NCBI RefSeq assembly: GCF_004920835.1
Contig: NZ_QFHO01000010.1
Coordinates: 62,001-126,000 of the forward strand
Length of the DNA stretch: 64,000 nucleotides
DNA from: Stenotrophomonas maltophilia
GTDB taxonomy: Bacteria > Pseudomonadota > Gammaproteobacteria > Xanthomonadales > Xanthomonadaceae
Direction of reading: 5' to 3'
The notes under the pieces are model-generated. The model made no database searches and was not told where the DNA came from. It worked only from the letters and a program-made list of their open reading frames with translations. The position numbers and the translations under genes were made by a program. This document shows positions 33,832 through 42,109 of the stretch, piece after piece (the stretch's first letter is position 1; each line of letters opens with the position of its first letter).

Positions 33832-34620
33832 ATGTCCCGCCTGCCTTCGCTGTACATCTCACATGGTTCGCCGATGACTGCCCTGCATCCGGGCCAGGTC
33901 GGCGTGCGCCTGGCCGAGCTGGCGCGTGACCTGCCGGCGCCACGTGCCATCGTGATGGCCTCGGCGCACTGGCTGGGCCGGCAGCCGCTGGTCGGCGCGC
34001 ACCCGCAGCCGCCGACCATCCACGACTTCGGTGGCTTCCCGCGCGCGCTGTTCGAACTGCAGTACCCGGCGCCGGGTGATCCAGCGCTGGCCGAAGAGGT
34101 GGCCGGCCGTATCGCCGCCGCTGGCCTGCCGGTGGCGCTCGACCCGCAACGTGGCCTCGACCACGGTGCGTGGGTGCCGCTGCGGTTGTTGCGCCCGCAG
34201 GCCGACATCCCGGTGGTGCCGGTGTCGATCCAGCCGCTGCTTGGCCCCGAGCACCAGTTCGCGCTGGGCCGCGCGCTGGCACCGCTGCGCGAGCAGGGCG
34301 TGCTGCTGGTCGGCTCGGGCAGCATCACCCACAACCTGCACGACTGGGGCGATTACCAGGACGGCAAGGAAGCGCCGTACGTGCGGCCTTTCATCGAATG
34401 GGTGGAGCAGCGCCTGGCTGCTGATGATCGCCAGGCCCTGTTGGACTATCGCCGGCAGGCGCCGTTCGCCGAGCGCGCGCATCCCACCGATGAGCACCTG
34501 CTGCCGCTGTTCTTCGCAATGGGCGCGGCCGGCGAGAGTGGCTTCGGTGCCCGTCGCATCGATGCCGGCATCGACGCCGGATTCCTTGCCATGGACCTGT
34601 ACCGCTTCGACGGGGCATGA
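33832..34620 (+). CDS. ygiD: YgiD-type class III extradiol dioxygenase
   Basis: A 262-residue cytoplasmic enzyme of the LigB-like superfamily, close to E. coli YgiD (4,5-DOPA extradiol dioxygenase) and plant DODA. Start ATG 33832 has TGGAGAA six bases upstream. Expected metal-ligand and active-site histidines are seen in SHGSPMTAL (about residue 11), IHDFGGFPRALF, GLDHGAWVPLRLL and GSGSITHNLHDWG. It opens the ring of catechol-type compounds such as DOPA; the true substrate here is unknown. It follows doxX directly. Confidence 0.9.
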   Translation: MSRLPSLYISHGSPMTALHPGQVGVRLAELARDLPAPRAIVMASAHWLGRQPLVGAHPQPPTIHDFGGFPRALFELQYPAPGDPALAEEVAGRIAAAGLPVALDPQRGLDHGAWVPLRLLRPQADIPVVPVSIQPLLGPEHQFALGRALAPLREQGVLLVGSGSITHNLHDWGDYQDGKEAPYVRPFIEWVEQRLAADDRQALLDYRRQAPFAERAHPTDEHLLPLFFAMGAAGESGFGARRIDAGIDAGFLAMDLYRFDGA

Positions 34621-34738
34621 GCCGGGGCTGACGCGCGGCGGCCGTGGTCGCCGCGGTCGTGGCCGCGTGTGGTAATTTTTTCCGGGTTTCCGGCGCTGGC
34701 CCCCCGTGCCTCCCCGCGCGCCGCTTCCTGGAAGAAGC

Positions 34739-36388
34739 ATGCATACCATCGAAGTCGTCCTGGCGATGCTGGTGGCCGTTGTCGCCAGCGGCTACCTGGT
34801 TCGCGTCCTGCCGTTCTCATTGCCGCTGCCGCTGGTGCAGATCGGCCTGGGTGCGGTGATCGCCGGGGTGTTCAACCGCGGGCACGCGCTGGAGCCGGAA
34901 GTGTTCTTCCTGCTGTTCCTGCCGCCGCTGCTGTTCCTCGACGGCTGGCGCATCCCCAAGCAGGGCCTGTTCCGCGATAAAGGCGCGATCCTCGAGCTGG
35001 CGTTCGGCCTGGTGGTGTTCACTGTCATCGGTGCCGGCCTGTTGATCCACTGGATGATTCCTGTGATGCCGCTGGCGGTGTGCTTCGCGCTCGCGGCGAT
35101 CGTGTCGCCGACCGACCCGGTGGCGGTCGGGGCGATCGCCTCCAAGGCGCCGATTCCCAAGCGCCTGATGCACATCCTGGAAGGCGAGTCGCTGCTCAAC
35201 GATGCGTCCGGCCTGGTCTGCTTCCGCTTCGCGGTGGCGGCGGTGATGACCGGTACCTTCTCGCTGGCCACGGCCTCGCTGACCTTCCTGTGGGTGGCGG
35301 TGGCCGGCCTGGCGGTGGGCGTGGCGGTCACCCTCGGCGTTTCCACCTTCCAGCGCTGGCTGTGGCGCCGCTTCGGCGAGGAGCCGGGTGCGGCGATGCT
35401 GGTCAACCTGCTGATTCCGTTCGCGGCCTACCTGCTGGCCGAAGAGATCAATGCCTCGGGCATCCTGGCTGCGGTCGCGGCCGGCATCTCGATGAGCTAC
35501 GTGGAAATGACCGGCCGCGTCTCCGGCAGCATGCGCGTGCAGCGTGCCGGGGTCTGGAACATGCTGCAGTTCAGCTTCAACGGCATCATGTTCGTGCTGC
35601 TGGGCGAGCAGCTGCCGGGCATTGTCGAACGTGCCACCACCACCATGAACGAGAGCGGCCACCAGAGCGCGTGGTGGTTGCTGGTCTACGTGCTGGTGAT
35701 CAACGCCACGTTGATCACGCTGCGCCTGCTGTGGGTATGGCTGTCGCTGCGCTGGAACCTGCTGCGCGCGCGGCGTCGCGGGCTGGAGCGTGGCGAGGCA
35801 CCGAACTGGCGCATCGTGGTGGCCACCTCGGTGGCCGGTGTGCGCGGTGCGATCACCCTGGCCGGCGTGCTGACGCTGCCGTTGTTCCTGCCTGATGGCA
35901 GTCCGTTCCCGGCGCGCGACCTGGTGATCTTCCTGGCCGCGGCGGTGATCCTGTTCTCGCTGGTCGGCGCCAGCGTGGCGCTGCCGCAGTTGCTGAAGGG
36001 CCTGCAGCTGCCGGCCGATTCGGGCGAACGCAAGGAAGAAGACCTGGCACGCAGGCTGTCATCGAAGGCCGCGCTGGCGGGGGTGGAGCGCATGCGCCAG
36101 CAGATGGTGATGAACCAGAACACCGAGAACGTGCAGTTGTACAACGACGCCGCCTCGCGGGTGAGCCTGCTGTACCAGCGGCACCTGGAGAAGGACAGCG
36201 ACGGGCCCGACGTGGACCCGGAGAAGGTGCAGCGCATGGAACTGGGCTATCGCCAGCTGCGCAGCGCCGGCCTCAATGCCGAGCGCGAGGAACTGTTCCG
36301 GCTGACCCGGCGCGGGGTGATCTCCGATGAGATCTCGCGACGCCTGATCCGCAACCTGGACCTGCTGGAATCGCGCAAGCGCGAATGA
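34739..36388 (+). CDS. CPA1-family Na+(K+)/H+ antiporter (YjcE/NhaP-like)
   Basis: A 549-residue transporter, the same length as E. coli YjcE and aligning with it end to end. Start ATG 34739 follows GGAAGAAG. About twelve membrane segments include the ion-site motifs SPTDPVAVGAI and GESLLNDASGLVCF, and SVAGVRGAITLAGVL further on. The last 120 residues are a charged cytoplasmic tail (MRQQMVMNQNTENVQLYN). It exchanges monovalent cations for protons and helps pH and salt balance. It is monocistronic, ending in a GGGGTCAGA-family stem. Confidence 0.92.
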   Translation: MHTIEVVLAMLVAVVASGYLVRVLPFSLPLPLVQIGLGAVIAGVFNRGHALEPEVFFLLFLPPLLFLDGWRIPKQGLFRDKGAILELAFGLVVFTVIGAGLLIHWMIPVMPLAVCFALAAIVSPTDPVAVGAIASKAPIPKRLMHILEGESLLNDASGLVCFRFAVAAVMTGTFSLATASLTFLWVAVAGLAVGVAVTLGVSTFQRWLWRRFGEEPGAAMLVNLLIPFAAYLLAEEINASGILAAVAAGISMSYVEMTGRVSGSMRVQRAGVWNMLQFSFNGIMFVLLGEQLPGIVERATTTMNESGHQSAWWLLVYVLVINATLITLRLLWVWLSLRWNLLRARRRGLERGEAPNWRIVVATSVAGVRGAITLAGVLTLPLFLPDGSPFPARDLVIFLAAAVILFSLVGASVALPQLLKGLQLPADSGERKEEDLARRLSSKAALAGVERMRQQMVMNQNTENVQLYNDAASRVSLLYQRHLEKDSDGPDVDPEKVQRMELGYRQLRSAGLNAEREELFRLTRRGVISDEISRRLIRNLDLLESRKRE

Positions 36389-36412
36389 CGTTGCGGTTGG
36401 GCGCCGTCGATC

Positions 36413-36451
36413 GGGGTCAGATCCCTTTCCGCAGGAAAGGGATCTGACCCC
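36413..36451. terminator. GGGGTCAGA-family terminator-like stem
   Basis: GGGGTCAGATCCCTTTCC, then GCA, then its exact complement: an 18-bp stem. It lies 24 bp past the antiporter stop and 18 bp past the end of the convergent DUF3297 gene. Confidence 0.75.
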
Positions 36452-36469
36452 AGGATCCGAGAGCCGTGC

Positions 36470-36718
36470 TTATTCCGGCTTCGTTTCCAGGAAATACGCC
36501 TCGACCTTGCCCTTGACCTTGATCGTCATCGGGTTGCCACGGCGGTCGCGGGCCTTGCCGGCCTGCACGCGGATCCAGCCTTCGCTGACCGAATATTCTT
36601 CGACGTTGTCGCGCTCGACGTCGTTGAAACGCACGCCGACGCCGCGCTCCAGCGCCTGCGCATCATGGAAGGGGCTGGCCGGGTTGATCGCCAGGTGGTC
36701 GGGAGGGGTATCGCTCAT
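36470..36718 (-). CDS. DUF3297-family small protein
   Basis: An 82-residue conserved protein starting MSDTPPDHLAINPASPFHDA at 36718. Hallmarks are RGVGVRFNDVERDNVEEYSV and the basic ending RRGNPMTIKVKGKVEAYFLE. The family is widespread in proteobacteria and sometimes mislabelled glutathione peroxidase; no activity is known. It is divergent from the acidic protein gene at 36808, with 89 bp between the starts. Confidence 0.88.
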   Translation of the reverse strand: MSDTPPDHLAINPASPFHDAQALERGVGVRFNDVERDNVEEYSVSEGWIRVQAGKARDRRGNPMTIKVKGKVEAYFLETKPE

Positions 36719-36774
36719 CGCTTCATTCAGGGTGACGGCCACCAAGGCCGGCTTCAGCGCTACAGGATAAACCG

Positions 36775-36780
36775 TAGAAT
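36775..36780 (+). promoter_or_regulatory. Candidate -10 element of the acidic protein gene
   Basis: TAGAAT followed by a G+C-rich stretch, 28 bp before the start codon. The same layout (TANAAT then GGCCC-like bases) is seen before rsmC, gph and the histidine phosphatase gene. No convincing -35 is visible. Confidence 0.35.
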
Positions 36781-36807
36781 GCCCGCCTGCCCCAAGGAGT
36801 GCCCGCC

Positions 36808-37350
36808 ATGCCCGACAACAGCGATTATTTCGACTTCGAAGAAGACGTCCAGGATTTCGACGAGGCCGATTTCGAGGCGCGTGTCTGGAACCTGCTGGTG
36901 CTGATCAATCCGGGTGATGACGAACAGGCCCTGCAGCAGTTCAACCGCTGGCGCGAGCAGCTGGCCGAGCAGGGGCAGCCGCTGGAGGCTGACAGCGACT
37001 GGCTGCCGGCCCTGTTCACGGCCATCGCCTGGCAGTCGGGCTTCGAGGTGGAGCGCGACGACCTGGATTCGCTGCAGTCGGCGGTCAATGAGCTGTCGGC
37101 GCGCTTCAACGTACAGCTGGACTGGGGTGGTGACCTCGATGACGAGGACTTCGCCGAGGACCTGGACGGTGTGCAGCTGATGTCCAGCGCTTTTGATCGC
37201 CTGCGCGAACACAACTACACGCTGTGGAGCGTGGATGCCGGCAGCGATGGCTTCACTGGCGTGATGGCACTGACCCGCGACGATGACGCGATGCTGGCGC
37301 TGTGTTCGCTGCTGAACGTGGAAATCCGCTTGGGCAGCGACCCGTTCTGA
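36808..37350 (+). CDS. Acidic cytoplasmic protein of unknown function
   Basis: A 180-residue, strongly acidic protein starting at ATG 36808 after AAGGAGT (seven bases). The first 25 residues are almost all acidic or aromatic (DYFDFEEDVQDFDEADFEAR). A compact alpha-beta domain follows (WLPALFTAIAWQSGFEVERD; HNYTLWSVDAGSDGFTGVMA). I do not recognise the family with certainty; it resembles small conserved proteins of xanthomonads and pseudomonads. No catalytic motif and no membrane segment is seen. Confidence 0.75.
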   Translation: MPDNSDYFDFEEDVQDFDEADFEARVWNLLVLINPGDDEQALQQFNRWREQLAEQGQPLEADSDWLPALFTAIAWQSGFEVERDDLDSLQSAVNELSARFNVQLDWGGDLDDEDFAEDLDGVQLMSSAFDRLREHNYTLWSVDAGSDGFTGVMALTRDDDAMLALCSLLNVEIRLGSDPF

Positions 37351-37359
37351 GATTGATCG

Positions 37360-37426
37360 GTAGCGCCGGGCCATGCCCGGCGGCTTTTCACCGCGCTGCG
37401 CGCTCGCAGGGCATGGCCCGGCGCTA
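37360..37426. repeat. Inverted pair of GTAGCGCCGGGC REPs
   Basis: GTAGCGCCGGGCCATGCCCG at 37360 and, inverted, the matching unit at 37405-37426, between two convergent genes. Confidence 0.75.
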
Positions 37427-37431
37427 ACCAT

Positions 37432-37707
37432 CTACGGCCGGTACTGCGCCCTGGCGTTGGCGATCACCGCTTTCACCAGCGCGCGGTCGGTATGCCGGGA
37501 AATCGCGCGGGCACCCCGCGCGATTGCCTGCGCACGCAGGTCTGCAGTGACATCGTAATGCGCGCCGCTGGCCTTGTTCTGGAAGGCCCGCGGTGGAATG
37601 CCGAGCTGCGCGGCCATGGCGTGCAGCTCGGGCAGGGTGTCGGCCATCAGGTGCGCCCAGCGCTGTCCGCGCCAGGGATGCACCGCGTCATCGACGTAGA
37701 CCGACAC
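37432..37707 (-). CDS. DUF4031-family small protein
   Basis: A 91-residue protein read from GTG 37707 (VSVYVDDAVHPWRGQRWAHL). The reading frame extends further upstream but that part is proline-rich and overlaps the preceding gene, so GTG is chosen. Conserved features are the opening VYVDD, the HLMADT stretch and RHTDRALVKAVIANAR at the end. DUF4031 proteins are about 90 residues and of unknown activity. It begins 13 bp after the stop of the upstream gene on the same strand and is likely cotranscribed. Confidence 0.78.
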   Translation of the reverse strand: MSVYVDDAVHPWRGQRWAHLMADTLPELHAMAAQLGIPPRAFQNKASGAHYDVTADLRAQAIARGARAISRHTDRALVKAVIANARAQYRP

Positions 37708-37720
37708 CGCCGTGGCCGGA

Positions 37721-38233
37721 TCAGGCCTGCGGCTTACCGTCGGCGTCGGCGGCCGGGGTGGCCTCGGCGTCGGCAGCGCCTTCGGCGCCGGTGGTCTCTG
37801 CAGCAGCCTCATCGGCAGCTGCTTCGCCTTCAGCGGCTGCGTCTTCGGCCTGCTCGCTGGCGAACTCGGCCACCAGCTTGTCCAGGTACTCCTCGGCGGT
37901 CTGGCCGGCTTCAGCGGCCAGGGTGTCCAGCAGCTTCTGCATCAGCTCGGAGTATTCCAGGGTGACCGTGCGGCCTTCGGCTTCCTGCATGTTCGACAGG
38001 TGCTTGAGCATGGCCAGCATCGGCACCGGGTTGTCGGCGTTGCCCATGGTCTGGCCACCGATGGCCAGCAGCCACTCACGGCCCTGAAGGCCGATGGCGG
38101 CCACGGCCTGGCCGTCTTCGCTGAGCAGCACGGCATGGTTCTGCACCTGCTCGCGCGCGTTCAGACGGAGGAACGGACGCTTGGCCTGCTGCTTCTTGCG
38201 CTTGTCGCGCTTGGCCTTGGAGTTCTGGGACAT
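37721..38233 (-). CDS. Conserved protein with basic N terminus and acidic tail
   Basis: A 170-residue protein with a lysine/arginine-rich start (SQNSKAKRDKRKKQQAKRPF). A small conserved core follows (residues 20-110; VLLSEDGQAVAAIGLQGREW). The tail of about 45 residues is made almost only of alanine, glutamate and aspartate. No family is recognised. The bipolar charge suggests contact with nucleic acid or ribosomes at one end, but this is a guess. It is followed closely by the DUF4031 gene. Confidence 0.72.
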   Translation of the reverse strand: MSQNSKAKRDKRKKQQAKRPFLRLNAREQVQNHAVLLSEDGQAVAAIGLQGREWLLAIGGQTMGNADNPVPMLAMLKHLSNMQEAEGRTVTLEYSELMQKLLDTLAAEAGQTAEEYLDKLVAEFASEQAEDAAAEGEAAADEAAAETTGAEGAADAEATPAADADGKPQA

Positions 38234-38287
38234 GGGGTGGAATCACCTGAAAAGGAAAGACCGCCATTGTAGCGGCCGGGCGCAGGT

Positions 38288-38326
38288 GGGGTCAGATCCC
38301 TTTCCCTTGGAAAGGGATCTGACCCC
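38288..38326. terminator. GGGGTCAGA-family terminator-like stem after motB
   Basis: GGGGTCAGATCCCTTTCC and its complement form an 18-bp stem with loop CTT, starting three bases beyond the motB stop on the minus strand. Confidence 0.75.
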
Positions 38327-38329
38327 GAT

Positions 38330-39268
38330 TCAGCGCACCGGCCCCTGCGCCGCCTGCACATCCGGGTCGGCGGTGGTGGCCGACAGCCCCACCTGCGGGC
38401 CGGCACCGGCCAGTGCGGCCTGCTCGGCGGCCTGGGTCATCACCACGATGCTGATGCGGCGGTTGATCGGGTTCTGCGGGTCGGCTTTGTCGAACAGCAC
38501 CGACGAGGACAGGCCGACCACGCGGGTGATCTTGCTGTCTTCCAGGCCGCCATCGATCAGCGCACGCCGTGCGGCGTTGGCGCGGTCGGCGCTCAGTTCC
38601 CAGTTGCCGTAGCCGCGCGCGGCCGAATAGGCGGTGATGTCGGTGTGGCCGGTCAGGCTGATCCGGTTCGGCACGTGGTTCAGGTACTCGGCCAGTTCGT
38701 GCAGGATCTGCTGGGTGTACGGTTTCAGGGTGGCGCTGCCGAGGTCGAACATCGGCCGGTTCTGCTTGTCCACGATCTGGATGCGCAGGCCTTCCGGGGT
38801 CAGGTCCAGCAGCAGCTGGTCCTTGAACGGTTCCAGCGCCTGGCTGCGGCTGATCGCTTCCTGCAGTTCCTTCATCAGCGCTTCCAGCTGCTGCTTGTCG
38901 CGCTGCTGCTCGTCCACCGGCTGCGGTATCGACTTCTGCTGGTTCTGGAAGGGATCGTTGCTGTTGCCGCGCGAAACATCGGTGGCGCCGCCGAGCTTGA
39001 TCATCGAGGTGCTGGCACCGCCCGGCCCGGCCATGCCTGGCGCCGGCGTCGCGCTGGAGCCGACCAGCGGGCTGGGGTTGCGGAAGTACTCGGAAATGGC
39101 TGCGCGCTCGGGCTTGCTGGTGCTGGCCATCAGCCACAGCACCAGGAAGAAGGCCATCATCGCGGTCACGAAGTCGGCGTAGGCCACCTTCCACGAACCG
39201 CCATGGTGGGCGGCGTGGCCGGCCTTCTTGACCCGGCGGACGATGACAGTGGGCTTGGTTTCGGCCAT
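38330..39268 (-). CDS. motB: Flagellar motor stator protein MotB
   Basis: A 312-residue inner-membrane protein. After a basic cytoplasmic start, one membrane helix (about 29-50) carries the essential proton-accepting aspartate D32 in YADFVTAMMAFFLVLWLM. A plug and linker region rich in glutamine follows. The OmpA-like peptidoglycan-binding domain (about 165-285) shows LTGHTDITAYSAARGYGNWE and LSADRANAARRALI. With MotA it forms the proton-driven stator of the flagellar motor and anchors it to the cell wall. It starts three bases after motA. No other flagellar gene is in the window. Confidence 0.95.
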   Translation of the reverse strand: MAETKPTVIVRRVKKAGHAAHHGGSWKVAYADFVTAMMAFFLVLWLMASTSKPERAAISEYFRNPSPLVGSSATPAPGMAGPGGASTSMIKLGGATDVSRGNSNDPFQNQQKSIPQPVDEQQRDKQQLEALMKELQEAISRSQALEPFKDQLLLDLTPEGLRIQIVDKQNRPMFDLGSATLKPYTQQILHELAEYLNHVPNRISLTGHTDITAYSAARGYGNWELSADRANAARRALIDGGLEDSKITRVVGLSSSVLFDKADPQNPINRRISIVVMTQAAEQAALAGAGPQVGLSATTADPDVQAAQGPVR

Positions 39269-39271
39269 GGC

Positions 39272-40126
39272 TTACTTGACTGTCTTCAGGTGCTGCTCGA
39301 AATCGGAGAAGGCCGGGCGCACGTTCGACGGCAGCGTCTTGCGGGCGAATTCCAGCGCGATCTTCGGGTTGTAGCCACGCAGGCAGGCCAGCAGGGCGGT
39401 CTTCACCGACTCGTAGATACGGCTGTCCTGCTCGGCGCGGGCTTCCATCGCCGCTGCCATCGGGCCGACGAAGCCATAGCCCAGCAGGATGCCGAGGAAG
39501 GTGCCGACCAGCGCGCCGGCCACGTGGCCGCCGACCTCGACAATGTCGCCGCCGATCGAGCCCATGGTGATGACGATGCCCAGCACCGCCGCGACGATGC
39601 CGAAACCGGGCAATCCGTCGGCGACCTTGGTCAGCACCTGCGACGGCGCCATCGCCTCGGCGTGGTGCTTTTCCAGCTCCAGTTCCAGCAGCGGCTCCAG
39701 CTCGTGCGGCTCGATGTTGCTGCCGATCATCAGGCGCAGGCAATCGGTGATGAAGTCGATCAGGTGATGGTCGGCCTGCACCTTCGGGTAGTTGCCGAAC
39801 AGCGCGCTTTCAGCCGGGCGCTCGACATGGTCTTCCAGCGCCATGAAGCCCTCGCGGCGGGCCTTGTTGAGCAGTTCGTACACCAGGCTGAGGACGTCGA
39901 TGTAGTCCTGTTGCTTGTAGCGCGGGCCCTTGAACACGCCGACCATGGCCTGCAGGGTCTGCTTGACCGTCTTGGCCGGGGTGCCGACCAGGAACGCGCC
40001 CAGTGCGGCACCGCCGATGATGACCAGTTCGTAGGGCTGCCAGAGCGCACCCAGGCGTCCGTGGGCCCCGAGGTAGCCCCCGAGCACGCTGATGATGACG
40101 ACCAGGAATCCAACGATGATGAGCAT
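39272..40126 (-). CDS. motA: Flagellar motor stator protein MotA
   Basis: A 284-residue inner-membrane protein with four membrane segments (about 2-20, 33-50, 170-190, 203-225). Functional residues of the family are in place: the charged loop LLNKARREGFMALEDHVE (corresponding to R90 and E98 of E. coli) and the proline in DGLPGFGIVAAVLGIV. Start ATG 40126 is chosen; a TTG 12 bases upstream is possible. It conducts protons with MotB. The two genes form a minimal motAB operon. Confidence 0.95.
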   Translation of the reverse strand: MLIIVGFLVVIISVLGGYLGAHGRLGALWQPYELVIIGGAALGAFLVGTPAKTVKQTLQAMVGVFKGPRYKQQDYIDVLSLVYELLNKARREGFMALEDHVERPAESALFGNYPKVQADHHLIDFITDCLRLMIGSNIEPHELEPLLELELEKHHAEAMAPSQVLTKVADGLPGFGIVAAVLGIVITMGSIGGDIVEVGGHVAGALVGTFLGILLGYGFVGPMAAAMEARAEQDSRIYESVKTALLACLRGYNPKIALEFARKTLPSNVRPAFSDFEQHLKTVK

Positions 40127-40217
40127 GGGGCGACGCAAGGAGGGGGGATATCTCCTTGTCGGCCCGTCGCCCGGTTTTCTGAAGAGGGAATTCTGTGAAA
40201 TCGGTCAGCGGGGTATT

Positions 40218-40685
40218 TCAGCCCGCCACGCCGCTTTCCGCACCGCCACGCTGCAACGGGTCAGGCCAGGGCTCGCCGTTGCCGGTGAACGAAAGTGAGA
40301 CGGAGTTCAGGCAGTGGCGCTCATGGGTCGGCGGCGGGCCGTCGGGGAACACATGGCCCAGATGGCTGCCGCAGCGCGCGCAGGTGATCTCGGTGCGGAC
40401 CATGCCGTGGCTGGTATCGCGGATCTCGCGCACGTGCGCCGGGTCGAACGGAGCAAAGAAGCTGGGCCAGCCGGTGCCGGAATCGAACTTGGTGCTGGAG
40501 CGGAACAGCGGCAGCGCACACAGCCGGCAGCAATAGACGCCCTCGCGCTTGTTGTCGAGGAACACACCGCAGAACGGCGCTTCGGTGCCGTGCTGCAGCA
40601 GCACGCGGCGCTCCTCATTGCTGAGACCGGCAACCAGCGCCTCGGTCTGGGTGGTGGTCGGGGGCGTCAGGTCGAAGGCAGTCAT
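40218..40685 (-). CDS. msrB: Methionine-(R)-sulfoxide reductase MsrB
   Basis: A 155-residue cytoplasmic repair enzyme that reduces the R form of methionine sulfoxide in proteins. The start is ATG 40685. Motifs seen are the zinc cysteine pairs (CCRLC and CARC), GTGWPSFFAP and CGSHLGHVFPDG. The catalytic cysteine is in RHCLNSVSLSF near residue 127. The length matches stand-alone MsrB. It is divergent from the small secreted protein gene. Together with the free-methionine sulfoxide reductase at 61.8 kb it gives the cell repair of both protein-bound and free oxidised methionine. Confidence 0.95.
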   Translation of the reverse strand: MTAFDLTPPTTTQTEALVAGLSNEERRVLLQHGTEAPFCGVFLDNKREGVYCCRLCALPLFRSSTKFDSGTGWPSFFAPFDPAHVREIRDTSHGMVRTEITCARCGSHLGHVFPDGPPPTHERHCLNSVSLSFTGNGEPWPDPLQRGGAESGVAG

Positions 40686-40825
40686 GGCGGCACTCCGTGG
40701 GGTCGATGGCTTGGGGATGCCCACAAACGTGGGGTTGTCGGCGCGACCTTGCAAGTGTGATGGCCGTTCATGGGCGGCACACAGGCGCAGGCGCAAGGTG
40801 AATGCGATCCATACCGGAGCGTGCC

Positions 40826-41191
40826 ATGAAGTCCCTTTCCCTGCTGCTGGCCCTGCTGCCCGCGCTGGCGCTGGCTCAGGTGCCGACCGGTAATCCGACC
40901 GTCACCCGCAGCAGCACCACCGTAGCCCCCCAGCCGGTGGTGCCGCCCGTGCAGCCAGCGAGGCCGCAGCCGCAGGTGCTGCCTTCGCCGCAGCCAGTGC
41001 AGCCGATCAAGTCCACCGGCCCGGCCCAGGTTGCGCCGGTCCCGGCGCCGAAGCCGTCCAGCAAGGTCTACGACCGCAACGGCCGCATCATCCCGGGTGT
41101 GCGCCCGGCCGGCCCCAACCGCGTATTCGATTCGCGTACCGGCCGCTATTACGACAGCATGCCCAGTAGTGACGGCCAACAGATCCGGTAG
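40826..41191 (+). CDS. Small exported proline-rich protein
   Basis: A 121-residue protein with a signal peptide cleaved after ALALA (about residue 17). The following 60 residues are rich in proline, valine and glutamine (QPVVPPVQPARPQPQVLPSP), a likely extended periplasmic spacer. The end is a short conserved-looking block, VYDRNGRIIPGVRPAGPNRV. Start ATG 40826 follows CGGAGCG. The stop TAG (41189-41191) is within a degenerate REP. Function unknown. Confidence 0.68.
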   Translation: MKSLSLLLALLPALALAQVPTGNPTVTRSSTTVAPQPVVPPVQPARPQPQVLPSPQPVQPIKSTGPAQVAPVPAPKPSSKVYDRNGRIIPGVRPAGPNRVFDSRTGRYYDSMPSSDGQQIR

Positions 41192-41210
41192 CGCTGGCCA
41201 TGCCCGGCCT
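41188..41210. repeat. Degenerate REP supplying a stop codon
   Basis: GTAGCGCTGGCCATGCCCGG resembles GTAGCGCCGGGCCATGCCCG with stem errors. Its TAG ends the preceding gene. Confidence 0.55.
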
Positions 41211-41334
41211 GAACGCACGAAAACAACATCCTGCCGATCACTGCTTTTTCGCCTGCGATTAACCGTTCCGGGACCAACGTGACCGTGCGCCGGCATTCCG
41301 CCGCCGCATGTCCTTCGTCCACTGGATCGCGATC

Positions 41335-41493
41335 ATGAAAAACCAGCAGAACCGTCATCCCGGCAAGGAACCGCAGGGCCGTAACCCGCAGCAGCAACAG
41401 CAGCAACAACAGCAGCAGATGGACCCGCAGCAGCCGCACAAGGGTGGCAAGCAGCAGGAGCAGCGCTCGCAGAAGCACCCGCAGCAGCGTTGA
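41335..41493 (+). CDS. Poly-glutamine miniprotein
   Basis: A possible 52-residue protein from ATG 41335 (MKNQQNRHPGKEPQGRNP), with ten consecutive glutamines then MDPQQPHKGGKQQEQRSQKH. It has no signal peptide and is highly basic and polar, so disordered. An in-frame ATG at 41308 would add nine residues. There is no strong ribosome-binding site. A terminator-like stem begins 15 bp after the stop, which supports a real transcript. It may be a spurious reading of a CAG/CAA repeat. Confidence 0.5.
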   Translation: MKNQQNRHPGKEPQGRNPQQQQQQQQQQMDPQQPHKGGKQQEQRSQKHPQQR

Positions 41494-41507
41494 CGGTTGC
41501 CATGACC

Positions 41508-41589
41508 GGGGTCAGAGCCCGCTGCGCGGGATCCGACCCCTTGCCGAATCCTGACCGGGGTCGGATCCCGCACCGCGGGCTCTGACCCC
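41508..41589. terminator. Two GGGGTCAGA-family stems that also pair with each other
   Basis: Copies at 41508-41540 and 41557-41589 are inverted relative to each other. Each alone has a mismatched stem, but together the outer arms (15 bp) and the inner arms (15 bp) are perfectly complementary around a 16-nt loop. This makes an 82-nt hairpin between the convergent miniprotein and Lrp-type genes. Confidence 0.7.
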
Positions 41590-41604
41590 AACCGCAGCGG
41601 CGCC

Positions 41605-42084
41605 TCAATCCGGAATCGGCAGGCTCAGCGTCTCCTTCACCTCTTCCATCACGATGTAGCTCTTCGACTCACGTACATGCGGCAGTGTCAGCAACGTGCT
41701 GCCGAGCAGCTTGCGGTAGGAGGCCATCTCGCTGATCCGCGCCTTCAGCAGGTAATCGAAATCGCCCGACACCAGGTGGCACTCCAGTACGTTCGGCAAC
41801 TTCAGCGCCGCGCGCCGGAACTCCTCGAAGATGTCGCCGGACTTGTAGGCCAGGCTGATTTCCACGAACACCAGCAGGCTGGCCTTCACCGCCGCCGGGT
41901 CCAGGTGGGCGTGGTAGCCGGTGATCACCGCTTCGCGCTCGAGCCGGCGCACGCGCTCGGTGCATGGCGTGGTCGACAGGCCGACCCGCTCGCCCAGTTC
42001 GGTGAAGGAGATACGGCCCTCGGCCTGCAGGATGCGCAGGATCTTGCGGTCGATCTTGTCCAGTTCGCGGGTACGGGTGGCCAT
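41605..42084 (-). CDS. Lrp/AsnC-family regulator, probably of dadA-alr
   Basis: A 159-residue regulator starting MATRTRELDKIDRKILRILQ. The helix-turn-helix (about residues 25-55) reads SFTELGERVGLSTTPCTERV and the RAM ligand domain follows (VFVEISLAYKSGDIFEEFRR). It is close to E. coli Lrp and to the DadR-type activators of D-alanine catabolism. It is divergent from dadA with 149 bp between. That region holds two A+T-rich inverted repeats, so local control of dadA by alanine is likely but not proven. Confidence 0.92.
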   Translation of the reverse strand: MATRTRELDKIDRKILRILQAEGRISFTELGERVGLSTTPCTERVRRLEREAVITGYHAHLDPAAVKASLLVFVEISLAYKSGDIFEEFRRAALKLPNVLECHLVSGDFDYLLKARISEMASYRKLLGSTLLTLPHVRESKSYIVMEEVKETLSLPIPD

Positions 42085-42109
42085 GGCCGTCAACCTTGGG
42101 GAATGAATT

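Noticed and set aside
36470..36718. Glutathione peroxidase
   Set aside because: This label is often attached to DUF3297 proteins, but no selenocysteine/cysteine catalytic motif is present.
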